The notes beneath the pieces are model-generated. The model worked only from the letters and a program-made list of their open reading frames with translations, was not told where the DNA came from and searched no databases. From Bradyrhizobium sp. CCBAU 051011 (GTDB taxonomy: Bacteria > Pseudomonadota > Alphaproteobacteria > Rhizobiales > Xanthobacteraceae): a stretch of 64,000 nucleotides of DNA. Positions 37,611 to 45,733 of the stretch are shown piece by piece. The stretch spans positions 903,501 to 967,500 of the forward strand of contig NZ_CP022222.1 in NCBI RefSeq assembly GCF_009930815.1, in the 5' to 3' direction. Made by a program: the position numbers and the translations under genes. How positions within the stretch are numbered: position 1 is the stretch's first letter; each line of letters starts with the position of its first letter.

Positions 37611-38325
37611 CTGCGCACCCCGCCATTGTGCGACGGATAACGCGAGGGATTAACGTTCAGCTTAAAATCACTTCGTGTTTCTACGCGGTGACCAACGATA
37701 TTTCTTCAACGTGCACCCCGCGCATCAAGGCACCAAAGAGTTCCAGCGCGGGAACTCCACCCCTACTCTTCAATCAGCGCTCAACACGTCGCCGAACTGC
37801 TCCCACGAAATTCCATTCCAGAATACCCGATGACCACCACCGCCCTGCCAGCTACCGGACCGAGGGCACGATCTATGCGCGATGCATTGCGCGAACCGCT
37901 TGTCGCGAGATCGCAGGATCCCGCCGTCAAGAACCGGTTGATGGAGCTGACGCAGAGCGCCGTCGATCGCGGCGCTTTCGGCTCACCGACGTTCTTCGTC
38001 AATGACGAGATGTTTTTCGGCAAGGACCAGCTCCCGTCCATGCGAAACAGGTGCACACCCACCTGGGGCCCGGGGCGCGGGAGGCTACTGACGCGTCGGG
38101 CACAGGGGGTAGTTACATTCTGAAAATGACCCACATCCGGACGTTCGGCGGCCGCGTTGGGCCCCCACCGGACCCGCGGCTTGCCGATCAAATTGTTCGA
38201 TAGCTGGTAGAAGCAGGCTTTGATACCGCGCGAGAACAATGTCGGCTAAGACGGTGATCGTGTTGCTGCGGGCGATTTGCTCAGGCCCCTTCACAAGAAC
38301 TGCCGATGCTTATGGAGAAAAAGCG
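37611..38325. other. Degenerate intergenic region with a gene fossil
   Basis: 715 bases between the glycosidase start and the solute-binding protein. The only recognisable content is a C-terminal isomerase fragment (listed separately). The rest has no credible frame, but its mixed composition suggests decayed or rearranged DNA and the promoter of the glycosidase gene. Confidence 0.45.
37920..38042 (+). pseudogene. Fragment of a DsbA-like 2-hydroxychromene-2-carboxylate isomerase
   Basis: About 41 codons in one frame read AVKNRLMELTQSAVDRGAFG followed by SPTFFVNDEMFFGKDQLPS. This matches the conserved C-terminal end of the 2-hydroxychromene-2-carboxylate isomerase / DsbA-like family (GAFGxPTFFV, DEMFFGKDRL). 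No N-terminal two thirds precede it and the match ends abruptly, so it is a remnant. The family is glutathione-dependent and acts in aromatic catabolism. Identification is by motif recall. Confidence 0.65.
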
Positions 38326-39231
38326 ATGCGCCTGTCTGCGGCGATGATCGCGGCTGCCCTGTTGGCCGCGCCTGCAAATGCGACCGAACTGAGCGGAACG
38401 CTCCTGAAGATCAAGGAGACGAACAGGATCATCCTCGGCATTCAGGAAGCTTCGATACCCTTCAGCTACCTGGACGGCGATCAAAAGGCGATTGGATATG
38501 CCGTCGACATCTGCCTGAGGATCGTCGACGCGGTGAAGCGCGAACTCAATGTCGCGAATGTTGCCGTCGAGACGCTTGCAGTCACGTCGTCCAATCGCAT
38601 TCCGCTCATGATGAATGGGACAGTCGACCTCGTCTGTTCTTCCACCACCAACAATGCGGATCGGCAGCGCCAGGTGACGTTCACAAACTCGCATTTCCTG
38701 TCGGCAACCCGCTTTGCGACGAGGAAGTCCGACAACATCACGACGATCGACCATCTGAAAGGCAAGCCTGTCGTTGCCATATCGGGCTCGACCAACATGG
38801 TGCAGCTCAATCAGGTCAATACCGCAAAAAATCTCGGCATCGCAGTGCTGGCCGCCAAGGATCAGGCCGAGGCGTTTCTCATGCTGGAGACCGGCCGCGC
38901 GGCCGCGTACGTGCTCGATGACGTGCAACTCGCCGTCGCGATCGCGCGATCAAAGGATCCGTCCGCCTACGCGATCAGTGAGGAAGCCCTGTCCAGGGCC
39001 GAACCTTACGGGATCATGCTGCGCAAGGACGATGCACCGTTCAAGGCCGTGGCAGATCGGGCGACCGCGGATCTGTACAAAAGCCCGGAGATCGAAGCGA
39101 TCTACAGGAAGTGGTTCGAATCGCCGGTGCCGCCCAACGGTCTCAATTTCAAGACTCCGATGCCGGCGGTCCTGCGCAAGGCGTTCGCCAATCCGTCGGA
39201 CAGCCCGGACCCGGCAAGCTACGAACGCTGA
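38326..39231 (+). CDS. ABC transporter substrate-binding protein (polar amino acid type)
   Basis: 301 residues from the ATG at 38326 with GGAG 9 bases upstream. Signal peptide MRLSAAMIAAALLAAPANA. The family-3 binding-protein pattern follows: ILGIQEASIPFSYLDGDQKAIGYAVDIC, PLMMNGTVDLVCSSTTNNADR, RAAAYVLDDVQLA and EPYGIMLRKDDAPF, like glutamate/aspartate binders (GltI). It is periplasmic. No permease or ATPase gene is adjacent, so it is an orphan serving a transporter elsewhere. Confidence 0.88.
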   Translation: MRLSAAMIAAALLAAPANATELSGTLLKIKETNRIILGIQEASIPFSYLDGDQKAIGYAVDICLRIVDAVKRELNVANVAVETLAVTSSNRIPLMMNGTVDLVCSSTTNNADRQRQVTFTNSHFLSATRFATRKSDNITTIDHLKGKPVVAISGSTNMVQLNQVNTAKNLGIAVLAAKDQAEAFLMLETGRAAAYVLDDVQLAVAIARSKDPSAYAISEEALSRAEPYGIMLRKDDAPFKAVADRATADLYKSPEIEAIYRKWFESPVPPNGLNFKTPMPAVLRKAFANPSDSPDPASYER

Positions 39232-39270
39232 CGGCATATCGTCCGCGTTACGGCACTGTTGGCATGTTCT

Positions 39271-40335
39271 TCATGCTGCCGCGAGCGCCGCGTAGCGGTC
39301 GCACAGGTTGATGCGCCGGCCGGCTGTGGCGGCCTCGGCAATGGCAAGCGTTGCGATCAGGGAGCGGGCGCCGTCCTCGACCGGCTGCACCGATGGCGCT
39401 CCGCCACGGATCACGTCACGGAAATGGTCGAGCTGGGCGACATAGGGATCGATCCCGCCGGCATGGATGTGCTGGGCCTGGATCGGCTGGTTCCAGTTCT
39501 GCGCACCTTCCGCTTGCGCCCATTGCACGAGATTCGGAAACTCGAGTGAACCGCGGCTGCCCATCAGGCGATAACTGCCTTGTCCGCTGAACGGGAATTC
39601 GACGGCCTCGCCGAGCCCCTGCTCCATCGTCCAGGGCGAGACCGCGCTGTCGCTGATGAAGAAGGTCCCGAGCGCGCCGTTGTCGAATTCAATCAGCGCG
39701 GCGGCGGTATCCTCGACCGCAAAGCCGCGCTGGCGGTTCGAGGCAATCGCCTCGACGGCCAGAATTTCACCGACGGTGAAGCGCAGGAAATCGATCTCGT
39801 GAATCAGATTGATCAGCACCGGACCGCCGCCGGCCTGGCTGCGCCACGGCGCGACTTCAAAATAGTTTTGCGGTTTGTGCGTGGCCCAGATCGCCGACAC
39901 CCCGACGATGTCGCCGATCCGGCCCTCGCCGAGCAGCGCCTTCAGGGTCCTGACCTGCAGATGATGGCGGCGATGGTGACCGACCAACGATTTGATACCA
40001 TTCTTGCGCACTCCGGCCAGCAAAGCCGCCGCGCTCTCCAGCGTATCGGTGACCGGCTTCTCGATCAGGATATGAATGCCTCGCCGGGCGCATTCGATGC
40101 CGGCCTCGGCGTGAAGCTGGTTTGGCGAGGCAATGATCACGGCTTCCGGCCGTGCCTCATCGAGCAACTGACGGTAATCCGCGAGCACGCGGGTGTTCGG
40201 ATGCTCGGCTGCGACCTGATCGACATTCACGTCGGCAATGCCGACGAGGTCATAGTCGCTCCGCTCAGCGAGTTTTCGAAGATGCTTGCGCCCGATCAGC
40301 CCCGCGCCGATTACGCCGATGGTGATGTTCCTCAT
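39271..40335 (-). CDS. Gfo/Idh/MocA family oxidoreductase
   Basis: 354 residues from the ATG at 40335, whose codon overlaps the stop of the upstream TIM-barrel gene (ATGA). N-terminal NAD(P)-binding IGVIGAGLIGRKHL, then the family motif HILIEKPVTDT with the catalytic-region Lys, and GGGPVLINLIHEIDFLRF in the C-terminal domain. The family oxidises or reduces sugars, inositols and related polyols. With its coupled isomerase-like partner and a TetR regulator across the promoter it forms a small catabolic unit. Confidence 0.88.
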   Translation of the reverse strand: MRNITIGVIGAGLIGRKHLRKLAERSDYDLVGIADVNVDQVAAEHPNTRVLADYRQLLDEARPEAVIIASPNQLHAEAGIECARRGIHILIEKPVTDTLESAAALLAGVRKNGIKSLVGHHRRHHLQVRTLKALLGEGRIGDIVGVSAIWATHKPQNYFEVAPWRSQAGGGPVLINLIHEIDFLRFTVGEILAVEAIASNRQRGFAVEDTAAALIEFDNGALGTFFISDSAVSPWTMEQGLGEAVEFPFSGQGSYRLMGSRGSLEFPNLVQWAQAEGAQNWNQPIQAQHIHAGGIDPYVAQLDHFRDVIRGGAPSVQPVEDGARSLIATLAIAEAATAGRRINLCDRYAALAAA

Positions 40336-41204
40336 GTCTGGCGTCCTGTCGGTGAGTTTTCGCGGCGCCGGCCCGGTCGCATCGTGCCGCACGAGTGGCG
40401 ATCAAGCAGGCGGCGGGTCGCATCGAAGGCCGCGGCGATCCGCGCCCGTGTCTCAAGCGTCGGCATGGGCATCTCGACGCTGAGGCTGGTATCGGCGGGG
40501 AGCGCCTCCAGAAGATCGCCGAGCGGCAGCGCGCCCTCTCCCGGCGGCAGCCGCCCCTCGCGCGCCTCGGCGATGATGGCGGCCTCGGTCGAAGGCGTGC
40601 CCGCACCGGCGTCGCAGATTTGCGCAGCGTGCAGCCATTCGTCTGGAATGGAGATCAGGTCGCGCGCCTCCCCACCGGAGCGGGTCAGGTGCAGGGCGTC
40701 AACAAGAATGGCGCCGTTCGATTTGCCGGCCTGGCGCACGATCGCCAGGGCCTGTGGCAGCGCGCCGATCGCGCGCCAGCGCATGAATTCGAGATCGATG
40801 CGCAGGCTGAACGCAAGTGCGAGGTCGCACAACTCGGCGAAATGCGCCGTCAGCCGCGCGAGGTCGTGATCGTCGCCGGAGACGGTGACCGAAATGGCGC
40901 CGAGATCGGCGGCCGCCTCGAACACGGCCGCGAACGCCTGCACGTCGATGTCAGGCGTGAGCTGGATGAATTCGATGTCGCTGACCCGGACACCTTCTCC
41001 GGCGAGGATCTGCTTGAGCGCGCGATGAGCTTCCGTGCCGATACGCGTCGGATAGGCCGGACCACCTGGTGTCGCCGGGACAAATCGCAGGCCGACCGAC
41101 GCGAAGCCTGCGCGCGCCGCTTCCGCGACCAGTGCAGGCGGCGAAAGCTCGAGGGCCGTCAGGTGGGCAAGGCCAAGCACCGGGCGCGTCATCTTCTCGG
41201 CCAC
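40332..41204 (-). CDS. Sugar phosphate isomerase/epimerase-like TIM-barrel protein
   Basis: 290 residues from a GTG at 41204 (ATG at 41192 is the alternative). Pattern of AP-endonuclease-2-type TIM barrels: LTALELSPPALVAEAARAGF, VRVSDIEFIQL, LRIDLEFMRW, NGAILVDALHLTRSGG, SLSVEMPMPTL, with Glu/Asp/His residues at strand ends for metal binding. Members isomerise or dehydrate sugar and inositol derivatives. Coupled to the downstream oxidoreductase; the promoter holds the palindrome at 41218-41249. Confidence 0.78.
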   Translation of the reverse strand: MAEKMTRPVLGLAHLTALELSPPALVAEAARAGFASVGLRFVPATPGGPAYPTRIGTEAHRALKQILAGEGVRVSDIEFIQLTPDIDVQAFAAVFEAAADLGAISVTVSGDDHDLARLTAHFAELCDLALAFSLRIDLEFMRWRAIGALPQALAIVRQAGKSNGAILVDALHLTRSGGEARDLISIPDEWLHAAQICDAGAGTPSTEAAIIAEAREGRLPPGEGALPLGDLLEALPADTSLSVEMPMPTLETRARIAAAFDATRRLLDRHSCGTMRPGRRRENSPTGRQT

Positions 41205-41217
41205 TAATTAATCCATG

Positions 41218-41249
41218 GGATAATTACAATTATCCTACCGGGTAATTAC
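41218..41249. promoter_or_regulatory. Palindromic operator, probable TetR site
   Basis: A perfect inverted repeat GGATAATT (41218-41225) - AC - AATTATCC (41228-41235). A third half-site, GGGTAATTAC at 41240-41249, differs by one base from GGATAATTAC at 41218-41227 and lies 22 bases away, two helical turns. The cluster sits 14 bases before the isomerase start and 77 bases before the tetR start, so it can control both promoters. Confidence 0.7.
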
Positions 41250-41325
41250 TGTCAAGAGCGATCGATTCAGTCCATATTGGATGGTGAGGCGCACATTCCC
41301 CGCGCGGAGAATCTGGAACTGCAAG

Positions 41326-41988
41326 ATGGAGCCTGCGAAAAAACCCGCGAATGCGAAAGGGCCGCCGATCCGGCGGCGCGATCGGGAGCGGACCAGGCGT
41401 GAGATCCTGGAGATTGCGTTTGCGGAGTTCGCCGAGAATGGCCTAACCGGCGGCAACACCGACGCGATCGCGGCGCGCGCCAACGTCACTAAACGGCTGA
41501 TCTTCTATTACTTCAACTCGAAGGAAGAGCTGTTCATCGCCGTCCTCGAGATGGCGTACGCCAAGATGCGTCTTGCCGAAGAAGGCCTGCACCTCGAGGC
41601 GTTGGAGCCGGAGGCGGCGATCCGAAGGCTTGCGGAATTCACTTTTGATTTCGATCAGGCCAACCCGGAATATATCCGCCTGGTCACGATCGAGAACATC
41701 CACCGCGGCCGGCACATCAGCGCCAGCCGGAAGCTCAAGGAAATGACGCGCCCCATCATCAACCAGATCGCCGCGGTGCTGGAAAAGGGCGTGCGCAGCG
41801 GCACGATCAGGCCGGGCATCGATCCGAACGAGCTGCACATGACGCTGAACGCGCTCTGCTTCTTCTCGGTCGCGAACCGCCACACCTTCGAGGCGCAATT
41901 CGGCTGGGACATGTCATCGCCCAAGGCGAAGGCGCAACGCCGCCGCGAAATCGCCGACCTGCTGTGGCGCCACGTGCGGAGGGACTGA
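41326..41988 (+). CDS. TetR family transcriptional regulator
   Basis: 220 residues from the ATG at 41326; an in-frame ATG at 41281 adds an atypical tail. The N-terminal helix-turn-helix is RREILEIAFAEFAENGLTGG plus IAARANVTKRLIFYYFNSKEELF. The C-terminal ligand domain has the NPEYIRLVTIENIHRG pattern of a common alphaproteobacterial subgroup. Divergent from the isomerase/oxidoreductase pair with a palindromic operator between them, so it most likely represses that pair and itself. Confidence 0.9.
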   Translation: MEPAKKPANAKGPPIRRRDRERTRREILEIAFAEFAENGLTGGNTDAIAARANVTKRLIFYYFNSKEELFIAVLEMAYAKMRLAEEGLHLEALEPEAAIRRLAEFTFDFDQANPEYIRLVTIENIHRGRHISASRKLKEMTRPIINQIAAVLEKGVRSGTIRPGIDPNELHMTLNALCFFSVANRHTFEAQFGWDMSSPKAKAQRRREIADLLWRHVRRD

Positions 41989-42017
41989 TCCAGCGGTCAA
42001 TCCAGATCAAAAAAGAA

Positions 42018-42046
42018 GCCCGGCAATCCATCGCGGATTGCCGGGC
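42018..42046. terminator. Bidirectional intrinsic terminator between tetR and tRNA-fMet
   Basis: Stem GCCCGGCAATCC (42018-42029) pairs perfectly with GGATTGCCGGGC (42035-42046) around ATCGC. On the minus strand the stem is followed by CTTCTTTTTT, a good U-run ending the tRNA transcript. On the plus strand GCTTTC follows, a weaker terminator for the tetR message. Confidence 0.8.
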
Positions 42047-42058
42047 GCTTTCATGTCT

Positions 42059-42135
<77 letters not shown>

Positions 42136-42462
42136 TTAAACCGTTGCAATGCCTTCGAAAAAACCGGACCCGAAACGAACCCGGCCAACGCGTGTTTGCG
42201 CCGATCGATCCCGTCCAGAGGCTTCCTGAGAAGGCAACCCGGGCAAAGCCATCGGGCGCGAGGGGTATGTATCAACGTCGCCCTGCTTTGGAAAGGGGCA
42301 AGATCCCGCTTTTGCAGATTTTATGACAGCAAAAACGAGCACTTGGAGCGCCAAAACCGCCTCCTGGAACCGCTCTTGCCATAAACGCCGCAAAAGCGGA
42401 GTTTTGCGCCCCAAGGCGCGGCCCGTGAGGTCGCCAGAACAAAAAATCCGGGGGGAACGAGC
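42136..42462. other. Intergenic region upstream of tRNA-fMet and the GMC gene
   Basis: 327 bases. It contains the divergent promoters of the tRNA (minus) and the GMC oxidoreductase (plus). I see no gene, no strong repeat and no clear consensus promoter. Confidence 0.4.
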
Positions 42463-44070
42463 GTGGCGGAAGCTTACGATTTCGTGGTGGTGGGCGGCGG
42501 CTCCGGCGGCTGCACGGTGGCGGGGCGGCTTTCGGAAGATCCGAAGACATCGGTGGCGCTGCTCGATGCCGGCGGCAAGAATGACAATTGGGTGGTCACG
42601 ACACCGTTTGCACTCGTGCTGATGGTCGCCGGCAACGTCAACAACTGGGCCTTCAGCACCGTGCCGCAGAAAGGCCTCAACGGTCGCATCGGCTATCAGC
42701 CGCGCGGCAAGGGGCTCGGCGGCTCTTCCGCCATCAATGCGATGGTCTATATCCGCGGCCACCGCAGCGATTACGATCAATGGGCCTCGCTCGGCAACAC
42801 CGGCTGGTCGTTTAACGACGTGCTGCCCTACTTCAAACGCGCCGAGGACAATGCCGATTTCGAGGACGAGTATCACGGCAAGGGCGGACCGCTTACCGTC
42901 AACAAGTCGCGCACCGGCAATCCGGTGCAGCAGATTTTTTTGCAGGCAGCACAGGAAGCGCAGTTTCGCCTGCGCGAGGATTTCAATGCCGATGAGCATG
43001 AAGGCCTCGGCATCTATCAACTGACGCAGCGGAACGGCGAGCGCTGCAGCGCCGCGCGCGCCTACATCCACCCGCATATGGCAAGCCGCGCCAATCTGCG
43101 CGTCGAGACCCACGCCCACGCCACCCGCATCCTGTTCGATGGCAAGCGCGCGGCCGGCGTCGAGTACCGGCAAGGCAAGGAGATCAAACAAATTCGCGCT
43201 AGGGGCGAGGTGATCCTCTCCGCCGGCGCCTTCCAGACCCCGCATCTCCTGATGCTGTCGGGCATTGGCGACAGCGCCGAACTCGGCAAGCACGGCATCG
43301 CCACCATGCATCATCTACCCGGCGTCGGACAGAATCTGCAGGATCACCCGGATTTCGTGTTCGGCTACATGTCCGACAATCCGAACTTCAACGGCATCTC
43401 GCTGAAAGCGCTGCCGCGGCTCTTGCGGGCCATCCGCCAGTATCGTCGTGAGCGCACCGGGCCGATGACGTCGAATTTTGCCGAATGCGGCGGCTTCCTG
43501 AAAACCCGGCCCGACCTCGACATTCCCGATATCCAGCTTCATTTCGGCATGGCGCTGGCCGACGATCACGGCCGCAAGCGCCATCGCGGCACCGGCTTTA
43601 CCTGCCATGTCTGCCTGCTGCGGCCGAAAAGCCGCGGCAGCGTTTCGCTTGGCAGCGCCGATCCGTTTGCGCCGCCGCGCATCGATCCGAATTTCTTTGG
43701 CGACCCGGACGATCTGGAAACCATGGTCGCGGGCTTCAAGACCACACGGCGGCTGATGGAGACGCCGGCGCTGCGCGCGTTGCAGAAGAAGGAAATGTTC
43801 ACGCAAGGCGCGCATAGCGACGACGACATCCGCAACCTCCTGCGCCAGCGCGTCGACACCGTTTATCACCCGGTCGGCTCCGCCAAGATGGGCGTCAACG
43901 ATCCCATGGCCGTGGTCGATCCGAAGCTGAAGGTGTACGGCATCGAGGGATTGCGCGTGGTCGACGCCTCGATCATGCCGACGCTGATCGGCGGCAATAC
44001 CAACGCGCCGACCATCATGATCGGCGAGAAGGCCGCCGACATGATCAAAGCGGAGATGCGGACGGGTTGA
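42463..44070 (+). CDS. GMC family FAD-dependent oxidoreductase (choline/alcohol dehydrogenase-like)
   Basis: 535 residues from a GTG with GGGGGGAA upstream. FAD-binding FVVVGGGSGGCTVAGRL at the N-terminus, GMC signature 1 GKGLGGSSAINAMVYIRG, signature 2 GAFQTPHLLMLSGIGD, and the C-terminal catalytic His region TVYHPVGSAKMG and GGNTNAPTIMIGEKAADM. Members oxidise primary alcohols or choline. No betaine aldehyde dehydrogenase is adjacent, so an alcohol dehydrogenase role (AlkJ-like) is as likely as choline oxidation. Confidence 0.9.
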   Translation: MAEAYDFVVVGGGSGGCTVAGRLSEDPKTSVALLDAGGKNDNWVVTTPFALVLMVAGNVNNWAFSTVPQKGLNGRIGYQPRGKGLGGSSAINAMVYIRGHRSDYDQWASLGNTGWSFNDVLPYFKRAEDNADFEDEYHGKGGPLTVNKSRTGNPVQQIFLQAAQEAQFRLREDFNADEHEGLGIYQLTQRNGERCSAARAYIHPHMASRANLRVETHAHATRILFDGKRAAGVEYRQGKEIKQIRARGEVILSAGAFQTPHLLMLSGIGDSAELGKHGIATMHHLPGVGQNLQDHPDFVFGYMSDNPNFNGISLKALPRLLRAIRQYRRERTGPMTSNFAECGGFLKTRPDLDIPDIQLHFGMALADDHGRKRHRGTGFTCHVCLLRPKSRGSVSLGSADPFAPPRIDPNFFGDPDDLETMVAGFKTTRRLMETPALRALQKKEMFTQGAHSDDDIRNLLRQRVDTVYHPVGSAKMGVNDPMAVVDPKLKVYGIEGLRVVDASIMPTLIGGNTNAPTIMIGEKAADMIKAEMRTG

Positions 44071-44088
44071 TCGGAAAAGCATGCTCCG

Positions 44089-44176
44089 CCGTCATTGCGA
44101 GGCGCGAAGCGACGAAGCAATCCATCCATCCGTTATGCCGCGCGATGGATTGCTTCGCTTGCGCTCGCAATGACGG
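44089..44176. repeat. 88-base dispersed palindromic repeat
   Basis: CCGTCATTGCGAG at the left end is the reverse complement of CTCGCAATGACGG at the right, and the inner parts (GAAGCAATCCATC and GATGGATTGCTTC) also pair, giving a long hairpin. I recognise this as a type of intergenic repeat common in Bradyrhizobium and Rhodopseudomonas genomes. It lies after the GMC gene and may serve as its terminator. Confidence 0.75.
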
Positions 44177-44287
44177 GGAGAGAGCCGATCTCCAACCGCC
44201 CCGATTCATCGATACGAACGATTTTAGCGATCGCCAATCCGATTCATTGACGAAGCATCGGTATCGAAACCGGGTGGAACTTTTCTC

Positions 44288-44803
44288 ATGAACAGTTTCG
44301 ACGCCGTCGTCTATCTCGGCCTGGCCATTGCCGTGGTCACCGGCTTCAATACCGGGCTATTGCGCAGCGCGATTACTATTCTGGCCTATCTCGCCGCGAT
44401 GCCGATCGCGATGGGGCTGGTGCCACTATTGTCCCCGCAGATCGGTGACAAGCTCGCCCCGCCGTTTGCGCAGAATTCGCTGCTGTTCTTCGGAGCCTTT
44501 CTGGTCACCGGCATGGTGCTCGGGAAGTTGGCGCGCATAGCCCTCGACGACGCCATCGGCTCCCGGGCCGGCATGGCAGACCGCCTTGGCGGCGCCGCCC
44601 TTGGCGCGGTGCGCGTCGGCCTGATCGCGACTACCCTCGTATTGATCTTCGACCGGCTTCTGCCAACAAACCAGCAGCCAACATTCATGACCGGTTCGCG
44701 GTTGCGGCCGCTGCTATCGGCCGCCGGGCAATTGGGCATCAAGTCCCTTCCGCCGGATGTCGTGGCTGCGATCGACCGCCTGAGGAAAGACCGGCACATA
44801 TAA
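44288..44803 (+). CDS. cvpA: CvpA family membrane protein
   Basis: 171 residues with four hydrophobic segments (about 5-25, 30-48, 62-82, 103-122) and the CvpA pattern (NTGLLRSAITILAYLAAMPIA, LGGAALGAVRVGLIATTLVLIF). The family is linked to colicin V production, purine synthesis and envelope stress; its exact activity is unresolved. Monocistronic by position. The stop codon lies inside a 17-base tandem duplication. Confidence 0.7.
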   Translation: MNSFDAVVYLGLAIAVVTGFNTGLLRSAITILAYLAAMPIAMGLVPLLSPQIGDKLAPPFAQNSLLFFGAFLVTGMVLGKLARIALDDAIGSRAGMADRLGGAALGAVRVGLIATTLVLIFDRLLPTNQQPTFMTGSRLRPLLSAAGQLGIKSLPPDVVAAIDRLRKDRHI

Positions 44804-44834
44804 TCGGCGTGGTCTTCTAATCGGCGTGGTCTTC
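44801..44834. repeat. 17-base tandem duplication over the cvpA stop codon
   Basis: TAATCGGCGTGGTCTTC occurs twice head to tail (44801-44817 and 44818-44834); the first copy begins with the cvpA stop. The 13-base core AATCGGCGTGGTC is found again at 46731-46743, at the end of the DUF3775-like gene. Confidence 0.8.
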
Positions 44835-44940
44835 CTGATATGCGTTTCGGCGGTAGCCGCTCTCTTATCAGGGACGCTCGACTTGGCTACAGTAGCCGCA
44901 TCACCCTTCAAACATCACCTGAAATAGTGGGAGCGAAACA

Positions 44941-45723
44941 GTGGATCTTGGGATCAAAGGCCGTCGCGCCATCGTCTGCGCATCGAGCAAGGGCCTGGGC
45001 CGCGCCTGCGCCATCGCGCTGGCCAATGAAGGCGTGCATGTTACGCTGACTGCGCGCGGCGCGGAGGCACTGAAAAAGACCGCCGATGAAATCCGCAAAG
45101 CCAATCCCGGCATCACCGTGACCGAGATCGTTGGCGACATCACCACGCCCGCCGGCCGCGAGGCCGTGCTGAAAGCCTGTCCGGAGCCGGATATCCTCGT
45201 CAACAATGCCGGCGGCCCGCCGCCCGGCGATTTCCGCAACTGGACCCGCGACGACTGGATCAAGGCGATCGACGCCAACATGCTGACGCCGATCGAGCTG
45301 ATCAAGGCGACGGTGGACGGCATGATGACGCGCAAATTCGGCCGCATCGTCAACATCACCTCGGCCGCGGTGAAGGCGCCGATCGACATATTGGGACTTT
45401 CCAACGGCGCGCGCGCCGGCCTCACCGGCTTCATTGCGGGATTGTCGCGCAAGACCGTCATCAACAACGTCACCATCAACGGCCTGTTGCCGGGCCCGTT
45501 CGTCACCGACCGGCTGACCGGAACGGCCAAGCCGGAAGCGGAGAAGCGCGGCATCACGGTGGACCAGGTGCTCGCCGAGCGCGCCAAGCTCAATCCATCG
45601 GGACGTTTTGGCGACCCCGAGGAATTTGGCCAGGCCTGCGCCTTCCTGTGCGGCGCCAAAGCCGGCTTCATCACCGGCCAGAACATCCTGCTCGACGGCG
45701 GCGCATTCCCGGGCACGCTCTAA
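44941..45723 (+). CDS. SDR family protein with altered catalytic residues
   Basis: 260 residues from a GTG preceded by GGGAG. Short-chain dehydrogenase fold: CASSKGLGRACAIALA in place of GxxxGxG, ILVNNAGG, and the C-terminal ITGQNILLDGG. Aligning from the active-site Ser in NITSAA, the Tyr position is Ser and the Lys position is Arg (LSNGAR for YxxxK). It resembles a known group of BKR-like SDRs lacking the standard tetrad. Probably operonic with the quinone reductase 10 bases downstream. Confidence 0.8.
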   Translation: MDLGIKGRRAIVCASSKGLGRACAIALANEGVHVTLTARGAEALKKTADEIRKANPGITVTEIVGDITTPAGREAVLKACPEPDILVNNAGGPPPGDFRNWTRDDWIKAIDANMLTPIELIKATVDGMMTRKFGRIVNITSAAVKAPIDILGLSNGARAGLTGFIAGLSRKTVINNVTINGLLPGPFVTDRLTGTAKPEAEKRGITVDQVLAERAKLNPSGRFGDPEEFGQACAFLCGAKAGFITGQNILLDGGAFPGTL

Positions 45724-45733
45724 GGAACGCGGG

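Noticed and set aside
35307..37640. 777-residue open frame on the plus strand
   Set aside because: It is antisense to the glycosidase/RTX gene, rich in Arg, and matches no family; high GC content produces such shadows.
42136..43314. 392-residue frame on the minus strand running into the tRNA region
   Set aside because: Antisense to the GMC oxidoreductase; no start signal or family resemblance.
42463..44070. Choline dehydrogenase BetA
   Set aside because: GMC motifs alone do not fix the substrate and no betB/betI genes are adjacent.
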